Source: Nitrospiraceae bacterium
GTDB lineage: Bacteria > Nitrospirota > Thermodesulfovibrionia > Thermodesulfovibrionales > UBA6898
Reading direction: 5' to 3'
Assembly: GCA_020347665.1 (NCBI GenBank)
Contig: CP070737.1
Span: 2,082,223 to 2,146,222 of the forward strand
DNA: 64,000 bases
This document shows positions 1 to 10,012 of the stretch, piece after piece. The notes beneath the pieces are model-generated. The model worked only from the letters and a program-made list of their open reading frames with translations, was not told where the DNA came from and made no database searches. The stretch's first letter is position 1. The number at the start of each line of letters is the position of its first letter. The position numbers and the translations under genes were made by a program.

Positions 1-277
1 ATTCAAGGGCTAATCTCCAGTCGAAATGAATGTCTGCAATAATCGGTATGGCAACTGATTTTTTGATCTTTCCCAGAGATTCCGCAGCCTGTCTATCCGG
101 CACCGCTATCCGCACTATTTCACATCCCTTGGATTCAAGAAAACGAATCTGTTTTACGGTAGAACGGATGTTTCTGGTATCAGTCTTTGTCATAGACTGA
201 ACAGCGATCGGGCTTCCTCCGCCGATTGGGACAGTGCCGATATGTATTTTCCTGGTTTTTCTACGACGTATTCTCAT
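1..277 (-). CDS. ispG: 4-hydroxy-3-methylbut-2-enyl diphosphate synthase, N-terminal part (cut by window edge)
   Basis: The reverse strand reads from an ATG at 277 to the window edge, giving about 92 residues. They include [20 protein letters not shown], an EIVRIAVPD segment and [10 protein letters not shown], which are the conserved N-terminal TIM-barrel motifs of IspG (GcpE). The enzyme converts methylerythritol cyclodiphosphate to HMBPP in the non-mevalonate isoprenoid pathway, in the cytoplasm, using a 4Fe-4S cluster whose ligands lie in the missing C-terminal part. The start overlaps the 3' end of mltG by 17 nt, so the two genes are probably co-transcribed. Confidence 0.93.
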   Translation of the reverse strand, partial: MRIRRRKTRKIHIGTVPIGGGSPIAVQSMTKTDTRNIRSTVKQIRFLESKGCEIVRIAVPDRQAAESLGKIKKSVAIPIIADIHFDWRLALE

Positions 278-1298
278 CTGGTTCAGAAACAGCCGTCTCA
301 TCCTCCAGCTCTTTTCTTTTTTCGCGGTAGAATCGGACGGCATTGAGATGCTCTTCACCGGTTGTCGAAAAATGATGCCTGATATCATCTTTCGACACAA
401 AATACAGATAGGAGACATTTGCGGGGTAGAGGGCTGCCACGATAGATTTAACAGTTGGTGACGCGATAGGTCCGGGAGGAAGTCCTTCAAAGGCATATGT
501 ATTATAAGGGGTTTTGCGGAGAAGATCAGCCCGTGTTATTTTTCTTCTGGAACTTTTGACCCCATAGATGGCAGTAGGGTCAGCCTGGAGTTTCATTTTC
601 ATATTAAGCCTGTTATGATATACAGCTGATATGAGCGCTCTTTCAGAGTCCAGCACTGCTTCTTTTTCGATGATTGACGCAAGCGTTAAAATTTCATTAA
701 CGGTCATGCCAAGCTCTTCAGTACGTGCCAGGAGCTGACCAGAATATTGTTCGCGCATCCGGTTAATCATCATTCCTATGGTATCGCTCGCGCTGATGCC
801 CTTTGGTACTTTATAAGTATCAGGATATAGATATCCCTCGATACTTTCCGATGCTATATTATAGCGAGACAGGAAATGAGGATCCTTTGACATTTCAATA
901 AAATCGCCTTTTGATAGCAGACCTATTTCTGCAAACGTATCCGCTATATCAAATATTGAATCTCCTTCCTTTACTCTTATTTTATATTCTATTATCTGTC
1001 CATCACGGAGAGCCTTAAATATAGCGAATGGGCTCATCGAACCCCATATCGAATAGAAGCCCGGGCTTAATTTCTTGTCTATTCCGGATATTCTGCCTAA
1101 CGCAAGAAGAATATTCTTATCTCTTATGAGCTTAGCATCTCCAAGGATATCAACTGCCTCTCTGAAGGTCGTTTTCTTGGGAATTTCTATTTCATGGTAG
1201 GTGTCTCTACCCTGTGCCGGCAAAAAAAGCTCTACAGTAATATGAAGTAAAAAGATAGCAACGATACAGATAGCGATTATCAGCAGATTTTTCTTCAT
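261..1298 (-). CDS. mltG: Endolytic murein transglycosylase MltG (YceG family)
   Basis: This is a 345-residue protein with one N-terminal membrane anchor (about residues 4-22) followed by a periplasmic LysM-like segment and the YceG catalytic domain. The motif LASIIEKEA carries the family's catalytic glutamate, and the C-terminal half has the characteristic [17 protein letters not shown] signature. MltG cleaves nascent glycan strands and terminates peptidoglycan polymerisation. The ATG at 1298 puts the membrane segment right at the N-terminus. A TTG at 1328 with GGGG seven bases upstream would add ten residues and cannot be excluded. The gene lies just upstream of ispG and overlaps it. Confidence 0.92.
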   Translation of the reverse strand: MKKNLLIIAICIVAIFLLHITVELFLPAQGRDTYHEIEIPKKTTFREAVDILGDAKLIRDKNILLALGRISGIDKKLSPGFYSIWGSMSPFAIFKALRDGQIIEYKIRVKEGDSIFDIADTFAEIGLLSKGDFIEMSKDPHFLSRYNIASESIEGYLYPDTYKVPKGISASDTIGMMINRMREQYSGQLLARTEELGMTVNEILTLASIIEKEAVLDSERALISAVYHNRLNMKMKLQADPTAIYGVKSSRRKITRADLLRKTPYNTYAFEGLPPGPIASPTVKSIVAALYPANVSYLYFVSKDDIRHHFSTTGEEHLNAVRFYREKRKELEDETAVSEPDENTS

Positions 1299-1328
1299 AT
1301 TTTTTAGGATGCCAGAAGCCGCATTCAA

Positions 1329-1580
1329 ATGTAAACCCCATACCAGACACGTATATATGCAGCTTCAGGGCCCTTCTTAGCAGGACTTCATGGAATAAAC
1401 GTCTATGAATTTCTGTGCCTGCCTGCCGCCTGCCTGTCGGTAGATAGAGCAGACGGGACTCGTGTTATATTGTACCGGATAGACACCTATGAAGAGATCA
1501 TTGATCTTCTTCATTCGATACCATAGTCCGGTTAAAACGAAAAAGTGATTTCAAGATCGTAAATGTAGAAGACGTGAAAA
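1329..1580. other. Non-coding gap between groEL and mltG
   Basis: About 250 bases hold no convincing ORF. The only visible structure is a CCTG-rich stretch at 1416-1440 (GCCTGCCTGCCGCCTGCCTG) followed by GTCGGTAG, a short low-complexity repeat. Any promoter for mltG must lie here, but no clear -35/-10 pair was found. Confidence 0.5.
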
Positions 1581-1615
1581 AAAGAGAGCGGAGTCTATCT
1601 CCGCTCTCTTTTTTT
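1581..1615. terminator. Rho-independent terminator after groEL
   Basis: A perfect stem GAGAGCGGA (1584-1592) / TCCGCTCTC (1600-1608) with a 7-nt loop is flanked by an A-run on the left and a T-run on the right. The stem can extend through A-T pairs, and the element is symmetric enough to act in both directions. It lies just downstream of the groEL stop codon on the minus strand. Confidence 0.9.
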
Positions 1616-1635
1616 ATTTGTTACTGCTGGGTTAA

Positions 1636-3291
<1,656 letters not shown>

Positions 3292-3302
3292 TTAATGTTC
3301 TG

Positions 3303-3563
3303 TTATGCAATAATACCGAGGATATCTTCCTCTTTAATGATCAAATATTCAACATTGTCGATGTTCACTTTCGAGCCTGAATATTTATCAAAAAGAATTG
3401 CGTTCCCAACCTTAATCTCCTTCACTTCTGAGCCCACTGCTTCGACAATACCCTTCTGAGGTTTTTCCTTTGCGGATTCCGGGATATAGATCCCGCCTGC
3501 AGTCTTTTCCCCTTCATCAGAATATTTGACGAATACCCTGTCTTTAAGCGGTTTGAATTTCAT
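3303..3563 (-). CDS. groES: 10-kDa co-chaperonin GroES
   Basis: This 86-residue protein starts MKFKPLKDRVFVKY and contains the mobile-loop region (EGEKTAGGIYIPE) that docks onto GroEL. The ATG at 3563 is preceded by AAGAAAGGAGATG, an excellent ribosome-binding site. An in-frame start 54 nt further upstream would begin close to the operator and is rejected. It is the first gene of the groES-groEL operon and lies directly downstream of a perfect CIRCE operator. Confidence 0.98.
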   Translation of the reverse strand: MKFKPLKDRVFVKYSDEGEKTAGGIYIPESAKEKPQKGIVEAVGSEVKEIKVGNAILFDKYSGSKVNIDNVEYLIIKEEDILGIIA

Positions 3564-3610
3564 TCGCACATCTCCTTTCTTATCTGTATACTCCACATTT
3601 TTTGGGATTA

Positions 3611-3637
3611 TTAGCACTCACTGCGAGTGAGTGCTAA
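3611..3637. promoter_or_regulatory. CIRCE operator (HrcA binding site)
   Basis: TTAGCACTC-N9-GAGTGCTAA is an exact match to the CIRCE inverted repeat. It lies between the groES start codon and the proposed promoter, so HrcA bound here should block transcription of groESL until heat stress. hrcA itself is not in this window. Confidence 0.98.
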
Positions 3638-3638
3638 T

Positions 3639-3667
3639 ATACTAAGAAAAAAGTCGGAATAAAGCAA
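3639..3667 (-). promoter_or_regulatory. Probable sigma-70 promoter of groESL
   Basis: On the minus strand TTGCTT (3667-3662) is followed after 17 nt by TAGTAT (3644-3639), and transcription would start inside or next to the CIRCE element. This placement is usual for HrcA-controlled groE promoters. The -10 match is moderate; TATATT two bases further on is an alternative. Confidence 0.6.
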
Positions 3668-3746
3668 GTTTTTTAAATCGCTGGAAAAAGCAGAAAAAGT
3701 CTAAATATTTATTATTTTCTCAAAAAAACGCAGTTTTTCAGATAAA

Positions 3747-4649
3747 TCAACCTATTTGCTTTTTCTTTGTGCTGAGGAAGGTATCTATAGCCGCATTAAA
3801 GAAATCGCCTTGACTCCTCACCTCATCAGGTATCCTGGTCTCATAGAGCCTGAGACCTTCTCTCAGTTCTGATGCGAATTCTGTATGAAATGAGTCTGTT
3901 TTTATAGCATTATTTACCCGTTCCGTGTTATAGAGATATATATCATTAAGTATAGTCCGCGCGAGCCGCAATGCCTTTTCAGACGCCTCGTCAACAGGCT
4001 GCTCGTCGGAAAAAACGGGTTTTTCAGCAGAAGGGGGAACCGGTGAAGAAACGGGCTCGTCTGTTGCCGTCGTCTGACGGTTACCAACACTGTCTGAAAC
4101 AGAACCTGCGGGCTTGTCTCCTGCTTCTTTTGGTGGTGAAGAGATCCTGTTAACAGTGCCGACCAGATCTTCAGTTATCGAATGTTCTTCTATGTATGCA
4201 TCAGCGTCATGGAGCGAGGATGGTTCACGCCTGTATTTTGTCTTGTCGTAAACGGATGTCAACAGTATGCATTTTATATCTTCCAGTTCAGTCCGCGTTT
4301 TGAACCGCTTACAGAGTTCAAACCCAAAGATTTTCGGTAATGCAACATCAATAATTGCTAAATACGGACAATCTCTTAATGCCTTTGCCATTGCATCAAT
4401 CCCGTCATGAGATAAAACTACTCTGTACCCCTCTGACGTAAGTATGGACTGAATACTTTCTGCAGTTGCAGGATCTGCATGAGCGACAAGAATGGTTGTT
4501 TTATCGAGGTCTTTTTTTGCGGCGGGCACCGGCTTTTTTACCAGGAGGGTAATACTGCACTTCGGACATTTAAACCGTGTGCCCTGAGGGGCAATTTTTG
4601 CATCATCAACTTTCAGTTTTATCTTACATTTTGGGCATATTACGATCAC
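3747..4649 (-). CDS. Zinc-ribbon / receiver-domain protein
   Basis: This 300-residue protein has an N-terminal zinc-ribbon of the MJ0042 type (C5-x2-C8 and C28-x2-C31) joined to a response-regulator receiver domain at about residues 52-170, with the likely phosphoacceptor D101 in AIIDVALP. A Pro/Ser-rich linker of roughly 50 residues leads to a helical C-terminal domain (about 225-300) that I do not recognise. There is no DNA-binding output domain. The start is a GTG whose first base overlaps the stop codon of the rhomboid gene (TAGTG), so the two genes are translationally linked. Zinc-ribbon/receiver proteins of this type are common in deltaproteobacteria, but their role is unknown. Confidence 0.8.
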   Translation of the reverse strand: MIVICPKCKIKLKVDDAKIAPQGTRFKCPKCSITLLVKKPVPAAKKDLDKTTILVAHADPATAESIQSILTSEGYRVVLSHDGIDAMAKALRDCPYLAIIDVALPKIFGFELCKRFKTRTELEDIKCILLTSVYDKTKYRREPSSLHDADAYIEEHSITEDLVGTVNRISSPPKEAGDKPAGSVSDSVGNRQTTATDEPVSSPVPPSAEKPVFSDEQPVDEASEKALRLARTILNDIYLYNTERVNNAIKTDSFHTEFASELREGLRLYETRIPDEVRSQGDFFNAAIDTFLSTKKKQIG

Positions 4650-5314
4650 TACTTATGTTTCCTCCATACCCATACTTTTATGACAGCGAGCCCGGCCACG
4701 AATCCACCCACATGAGCAAACCAGGCGACTCCACCTTTATTGAGCATACCAGTGCTCATCAGTCCATTCACAATCTGTATAATAGCCCAAAATCCAATAA
4801 CTATCAAGGCAGGTATCCTGATAACCTGTACAAAAAACCCCAGAAAGATGAGGGTGTGTACTTTAGCCAAGGGAAACAGAAGGATATATGCTCCAAGAAT
4901 TCCCGATACAGCGCCGCTTGCACCTATCATGGGGATATCGGAATGCGGTGCAGTTATGGTGTGAGAGAGTGCTGCGATGATTCCGCACACAACATAAAAA
5001 ATGAGAAATTTTGTATGACCCAGTTTATCCTCTATATTGTTACCAAAGATCCAGAGATACAGCATATTTCCACCAAGGTGAAACAACCCGCCGTGCATGA
5101 ACATCGACGAGAATATTGTAAGTATCGGATGAATGGGCTGTTGAGATTTGAAGGTAACGATATTGCTCGGAATCGCGCCGAATGCATATACAATCGCTCT
5201 GCCGTCAGATCCTGACATTATCTGGACGATAAAGACGAATATATTGGCTGCTACTATACTAATTGTAACGAATGGAACGATTGCTGTTGGATTATCGTCT
5301 TTATAGGGGATCAC
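4649..5314 (-). CDS. Rhomboid-family intramembrane serine protease
   Basis: This 221-residue polytopic membrane protein has about six hydrophobic segments. It has the rhomboid hallmarks: H74 and H79 in MFMHGGLFHLGGNMLYLWIFGN-type context with N83, the catalytic serine S133 in GASGAVSG, and the catalytic histidine H201 in FAHVGGFVAG. Such proteases cleave transmembrane substrates inside the lipid bilayer. The start is GTG (GTG ATC CCC), giving MIPYKDDNPT, a typical N-terminus of this subfamily. It is co-transcribed with the downstream zinc-ribbon/receiver gene. No substrate can be inferred. Confidence 0.93.
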   Translation of the reverse strand: MIPYKDDNPTAIVPFVTISIVAANIFVFIVQIMSGSDGRAIVYAFGAIPSNIVTFKSQQPIHPILTIFSSMFMHGGLFHLGGNMLYLWIFGNNIEDKLGHTKFLIFYVVCGIIAALSHTITAPHSDIPMIGASGAVSGILGAYILLFPLAKVHTLIFLGFFVQVIRIPALIVIGFWAIIQIVNGLMSTGMLNKGGVAWFAHVGGFVAGLAVIKVWVWRKHK

Positions 5315-5623
5315 TGTTCATTACCTTGTTTCAGCTTCACTATTCTTGATGATTACGTTCTTTGTAACGGCTTATAGAACATAGCTTTTATTGTACACGA
5401 ATCAATCCCTTATATTACACAATCCATTTGTCAGAGCTTTTTGTGATCCCGAACCGGATGAAATGAACCTTTGAAAATGCGCATGCTCAGGGCACAAGAG
5501 TCGTTCGTTCCGTGACAGAGTTCTTATTTCTTACGCATAGGGCTATCATAGTACAGATCTTCGCAATGAGGTGACGGTTCATCTTCTTGCAGGTGATGCC
5601 TGTGCCGGGTATGTTCCCAGAGA
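5315..5623. other. Non-coding gap, nothing recognised
   Basis: About 310 bases lie between the NuoG-like gene and the rhomboid gene, both on the minus strand. No ORF with family similarity, no strong hairpin terminator and no near-consensus promoter was found. Confidence 0.5.
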
Positions 5624-8107
5624 CTATATCTTCACGGCTTCAATCTTCACTGCATTCATACGTGATACGCCATTTTCTGATGGAGACATAAGCGCGTTCA
5701 CCCGGCCGTGAGGAAAATGAAGTGACGTAAAGATCGTCCCCTGAGGAAGAGCATCGGAAATCCTGGCCTTGAGATACACTGATCCCTGTCTCGAAGAGAT
5801 TTTGACATGGCTGTTATCGTTAATGCCATATTTTTTTGCATCAACCTCGCTTATCTCTAGAATTGCCTCTGAAACAACCAGATCAAGGGCTTTTGAACGA
5901 GTTGACATGGTGCCGGAATGCTGCAGTACATCCCGTGTAACAAGTGCCAGAGGATAATCATTATCCGGTGATTCAGTCGGTGAATACGAAACAGCATGAA
6001 ATACCCGTTTGGTGTATACCGTATCTTCCTCACGAATCTTTTTATCGATTTCAGCTGTTATGTCTTTAACATCTCTACCAGCGATATCCATTCCCATGGT
6101 CAGTGAAAGGTTTCTCAGGATTTTCCAGTCAGGCACAGCCTGGCCAGGGGCGTTAACAGCCTTGTGAACCTGCTGGATGATACCTTCGGTGTTTATGAAT
6201 GTGCCATCTTTTTCAGCCCAGCTTGAAGCAGGCAGTATAACATGTGCATATTTAGCAGTCGCGGTCATAGCTATATCCAGTACAACGAACAGGTCAAGAG
6301 ATTTGAGTGTCTTGATAATCTTTGCATTATGCGGAAGAGCTGAGACAGCGTCCTCCCCCATCATGATAAGGGCCTTTATGGCTCCCGGCTCATACAGCAT
6401 GCTATATATATTCTTCACATGGAGGTAATCATGGTCAGAGCGAATTCCCATTTTGTACATCCCGTACGTGTTTGCATATTCAGCAGGTATCTGAAGGGCA
6501 TCTCTGTCATCTCCCAGGAGGGTGATCAGGTTCGCTGCCGCAAGGACAGTATCCATGCCTTTTGTATTTTCTGTCGGCGCAAGAGTACATGATATCATTC
6601 TACTTCCTGCACGGGCGATTTCTTGAGCAGCAGACAAGAGATCTTCAGGAGAAATATCAGTAATTGTGGCAACCGTATCCGGGGTGACGTGCTTCAGGCT
6701 GTCTGTAAACTCTGAAAAGCCAGGAGTCTTTGCGATAATCTCCCGGTTGAACAGTTCTCTGTCGATGATCGTTTTCATAATGCCGTTCAGAAATGCAACG
6801 GATGTTCCCTCCCTCATCCTGATATGACGTGAACTGTTTCTGGTCAGTTTCGTTTCGCGGGCATCAGCTACAATGAGATGGGAACCTGTGGTTTTTGCTT
6901 TCAGGATATTCAGTCCGAAGACAGGATGGGAAATACTGAGGTCCGATTCCACAATGAGAATGACGTCTTTTCCCAGCGGGGACTTCAGGTCTATCTTGTG
7001 CATATGCAGACCAAAGGCCTTATTAAGGGCCTCCTGAACTTTCGCATATCCAAAGGCAGCGGAAGAATCGATATTCCGTGACCTGACAACATCCACCATG
7101 AATTTTTTCAGCATGTAATTATCTTCATTCGTGCATCTGGAGGACCCGATCGCGCCTATAAATTCACTGCCGGAGGAATGTATTACCTGTTTAAGCCGAT
7201 CGCTTATATAGGTGAGGGCTTCATCCCATGTTACTGGAATGAATTCCTGGTTTTTCCTCATAAGCGGCGTTTTCAGGCGGTTCTCACTATATACATAATC
7301 AAATCCGAATCGTCCCCTGCCGCAGAGATTCCCTTCGCTTCTTCCATTATCTTCTTTCCCGCGTGAGCGCAGGATTTCTCCTTCTCTCATTCCAAGGGTA
7401 AGCGTGCACCCACATCCGCAGAATGGACAGATCGTATCTTTTTCTTCAAGAAACCACGCGCGTGCCTTGAATTTATACGGCTTGTTCAGGAGTGCCCCCG
7501 TCGGGCAGGCGTCAACACACTGTCCGCAATAATCACACTCAAGAATTTCACCAAAGGCAGGTTGCACGACTGTCGGAAATCCTCTGCCGATAAGTCCCAG
7601 AGCGCCGCGTCTCTGATGCTCATGACAGAGGCGGACGCATTTCCCGCACAGAATGCATCTGTTCGATGTCAGCTCTATGAGTGGTCCTCTCACATCAGGA
7701 GGAGCGGTCTTTCTGTGCCGCAGAAAACGTCCTTCAGGTTTGCCGTACTCGTACGCGAGGTCTTGGAGATCACATTCACCTGCCTTATCGCATACGGGAC
7801 AGTCTAGCGGGTGGTGTACCAGAAGCAGTTCAAGAACCGTCTGACGGGCCTTTCTCAGCTTCGGAGTATCGGTTTTTATGACCATTCCGGGGGCTGCCGG
7901 AGTCGAGCAGGAGGCAAACAGTCTCGGCTGACCTTCCACTTCTACCACACACAATCTGCACCCTCCATAGGGTCGCAGCCTTTTGTCAAAGCAGAGATTG
8001 GGTATCTTGATCCCGTTCCTTTTGGCGGCCTGCAAGATCGTAGAGCCATCTTCCGCAGATACCTGCTTTTCATTTATGGTAAGTGTGATCATGATGTTTT
8101 CCCCCAT
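5624..8107 (-). CDS. NuoG-like iron-sulfur / molybdopterin-fold subunit
   Basis: This 827-residue subunit resembles complex I NuoG and formate dehydrogenase alpha chains. In order it carries a 2Fe-2S domain (C39, C50, C53, C67), a His-Cys3 cluster (H99, C103, C106, C112), two 4Fe-4S ferredoxin clusters (C151-x2-C-x2-C-x3-C and C191-x2-C-x2-C-x3-C), a further CPFCGCGC cluster near 227-234, and a molybdopterin oxidoreductase fold with a dinucleotide-binding C-terminus. Where formate dehydrogenases have the catalytic Cys/SeCys-His, this protein reads SAAFGYAKVQ, so formate chemistry is unlikely. The ATG at 8107 overlaps the preceding stop (TAATG); an ATG at 8092 with GGGGGA upstream is an alternative. 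It ends the sigma-54-controlled operon and probably passes electrons between the NuoF-like partner and an unknown acceptor. Confidence 0.85.
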   Translation of the reverse strand: MGENIMITLTINEKQVSAEDGSTILQAAKRNGIKIPNLCFDKRLRPYGGCRLCVVEVEGQPRLFASCSTPAAPGMVIKTDTPKLRKARQTVLELLLVHHPLDCPVCDKAGECDLQDLAYEYGKPEGRFLRHRKTAPPDVRGPLIELTSNRCILCGKCVRLCHEHQRRGALGLIGRGFPTVVQPAFGEILECDYCGQCVDACPTGALLNKPYKFKARAWFLEEKDTICPFCGCGCTLTLGMREGEILRSRGKEDNGRSEGNLCGRGRFGFDYVYSENRLKTPLMRKNQEFIPVTWDEALTYISDRLKQVIHSSGSEFIGAIGSSRCTNEDNYMLKKFMVDVVRSRNIDSSAAFGYAKVQEALNKAFGLHMHKIDLKSPLGKDVILIVESDLSISHPVFGLNILKAKTTGSHLIVADARETKLTRNSSRHIRMREGTSVAFLNGIMKTIIDRELFNREIIAKTPGFSEFTDSLKHVTPDTVATITDISPEDLLSAAQEIARAGSRMISCTLAPTENTKGMDTVLAAANLITLLGDDRDALQIPAEYANTYGMYKMGIRSDHDYLHVKNIYSMLYEPGAIKALIMMGEDAVSALPHNAKIIKTLKSLDLFVVLDIAMTATAKYAHVILPASSWAEKDGTFINTEGIIQQVHKAVNAPGQAVPDWKILRNLSLTMGMDIAGRDVKDITAEIDKKIREEDTVYTKRVFHAVSYSPTESPDNDYPLALVTRDVLQHSGTMSTRSKALDLVVSEAILEISEVDAKKYGINDNSHVKISSRQGSVYLKARISDALPQGTIFTSLHFPHGRVNALMSPSENGVSRMNAVKIEAVKI

Positions 8108-10011
8108 TATTTTTGCCTTTCAGCCACGGATGATCCGACCAATTCATACGGATCGCCATTATAATGTGCTGGCAGTATCTTTATCGATTCAAATTTGCAT
8201 GCCTCAAAACATGACCTGCACTGAACACAGACTTCCTGAATGATCTTGTGTGGTTGTTTCTTCTCGCCGATTATTGCCTTGGACGGGCAGCCCCGCAAAC
8301 AGGCACCACATCCCTTGCAGAGGTTCTCATCTATCCAGAACGAGCAGAGATTACGGCAGATACCGGCCTTACACCATTGTTCCTTTATATGTGATTCGTA
8401 TTCGTCTCTGAAATATCGAACGGTTGAAAGAACCGGGTTCGGAGCGGTCTGACCCAGGCCGCACAGAGATGTTGCTATAATGTCTGCACTCAGGTCTTCT
8501 AATGTGGCTACATCGCCTTCTTTCCCGCGCCCCTCCGTGATGTCGGTTAACAGATCGAGCATTATCCGTGTCCCGATTCTGCAGGGCGGGCACTTACCGC
8601 AGGATTCATCAGATGTGAACCCCAGAAAGAATTTTGCCACACTGACCATACAGTTATTATCGTCCATGAATACCATGCCTCCGGAACCCATGATTGCTCC
8701 TGTTTTGACGATATCTTCGTAGGTTACCGGTGTGTCAAGTATGGATTCCGGGATGCATCCCCCAGAGGGCCCTCCCATCTGAACAGCCTTGAATTTTCTT
8801 TTCTTCTCCATTCCGCCGCCAATGTCGTAGACTATTGTCCTGAGTGGAATGCCCATCGGGACTTCTATGAGGCCGACATTCTTTATCGCACCGGCAAGAC
8901 AAAAGACTTTCGTCCCCGGACTTTTTTCTGTTCCCACGCTTCTGTACCATTGGACACCCTTCAGGAGTATCGGCGCTATCTGTGCCAGGGTCTCGACATT
9001 GTTGAGTACCGAGGGCTTATCCCATAATCCTTTGTGCGCCGGAAACGGGGGCCGAGGCCGAGGCATACCTCGTTTCCCCTCTATAGAACGCATGAGCGCT
9101 GTTTCTTCACCGCATACAAATGCGCCCGCACCTAAATAGATTTCCAGGTCAAAGTCAAAACCGCTTCCCAGGATATTGTTTCCCAGAAGACCTGCTTCAT
9201 AGCAGGCATCAATGGCCAATTGCAGCCGCTTTACAGCAAGAGGGTATTCAGCCCGAACATAGATAACGCCCTTACTCGAGCCTATTGCTTTTGCACCAAT
9301 GATCATTCCTTCAATGACTGAATGCGGATCTGCCTCCATAACAGACCTGTCCATAAAAGCCCCGGGATCACCTTCATCTCCGTTGCAGAGCATATATTTC
9401 TGGCCAGCCTGTGATTTTGATGCAAATTCCCATTTTAAACCTGTAGGAAATCCTGCGCCTCCTCTACCTCTGATTCCGGAATCTTTCACCACGGTTATGA
9501 TCTCTTCGGCCGTCATATCATGAAGCGCCTTTGCAGCTGCACTGTAGCCGTCTCTGGCGATATATTCATTAATCTTTTCCGGATCAATATATCCGATATT
9601 CCTGAGGACACGAGATTCCTGAAGACGATAAAAAGGCATTTCATCTTTCATGGGCAGAGCAAAGTCAAGTGCCGGCACTCCTTCGAGAATATGCTCCACC
9701 ACAATCTTCCGGATTTTTTCATCATTCAGATCGCAGTACTTGATGGGTTCGCACCCCTGCATCTCAATCGTCGCTATTGGTTCCCTACCGCAGAGCCCTG
9801 CACAGCCGGAAGCAGAGATTGCGACATCTCTAATGTTGTGTTTCTGTATTTCATCAGTGAGAGCCTCCATAACGCTCTCGGCCCCTGCGGTTATGCCACA
9901 GGTCCCCATATGCATGATGACCTTTCCCCTGATGCCACCATCCCCTAGAGCGGAGTTCTCAACATGCTGTTGTTGTATCTTTTTCAGATCTTCTTTTGAC
10001 AGCCGTGGCAT
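8107..10011 (-). CDS. NuoF-like NAD(P)H/FMN-binding subunit with C-terminal ferredoxin domain
   Basis: This 634-residue protein has the HydB/HndC/HoxF layout. It begins with a thioredoxin-like 2Fe-2S domain (C38, C70, C74; the family often lacks one of the four cysteines). The FMN/NADH domain follows, with RGRGGAGFPTGLKW, CNGDEGDPGAF and GAGAFVCGEETALM, then an SLBB segment and the N3-type 4Fe-4S motif SCGKCPPCRIGT. Two C-terminal 4Fe-4S ferredoxin motifs (CKGCGACLRGC and CVQCRSCFEAC) complete the chain. The C-terminal ferredoxin distinguishes it from the complex I NuoF at 19.1 kb. It lies between the receiver/NuoE fusion and the NuoG-like gene, so the three form a diaphorase-like NAD(P)H:acceptor module. 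The physiological partner (hydrogenase, ferredoxin or other) is not in view. Confidence 0.9.
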   Translation of the reverse strand: MPRLSKEDLKKIQQQHVENSALGDGGIRGKVIMHMGTCGITAGAESVMEALTDEIQKHNIRDVAISASGCAGLCGREPIATIEMQGCEPIKYCDLNDEKIRKIVVEHILEGVPALDFALPMKDEMPFYRLQESRVLRNIGYIDPEKINEYIARDGYSAAAKALHDMTAEEIITVVKDSGIRGRGGAGFPTGLKWEFASKSQAGQKYMLCNGDEGDPGAFMDRSVMEADPHSVIEGMIIGAKAIGSSKGVIYVRAEYPLAVKRLQLAIDACYEAGLLGNNILGSGFDFDLEIYLGAGAFVCGEETALMRSIEGKRGMPRPRPPFPAHKGLWDKPSVLNNVETLAQIAPILLKGVQWYRSVGTEKSPGTKVFCLAGAIKNVGLIEVPMGIPLRTIVYDIGGGMEKKRKFKAVQMGGPSGGCIPESILDTPVTYEDIVKTGAIMGSGGMVFMDDNNCMVSVAKFFLGFTSDESCGKCPPCRIGTRIMLDLLTDITEGRGKEGDVATLEDLSADIIATSLCGLGQTAPNPVLSTVRYFRDEYESHIKEQWCKAGICRNLCSFWIDENLCKGCGACLRGCPSKAIIGEKKQPHKIIQEVCVQCRSCFEACKFESIKILPAHYNGDPYELVGSSVAERQK

Positions 10012-10012
10012 G

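Noticed and set aside
4577-5215. 212-codon plus-strand frame
   Set aside because: It is opposite the rhomboid gene, whose catalytic motifs are clear. The translation is low-complexity shadow sequence.
5624-8107. FeFe-hydrogenase catalytic subunit
   Set aside because: The N-terminal cluster pattern is shared, but the H-cluster cysteine motifs are absent and a molybdopterin-type fold follows instead.
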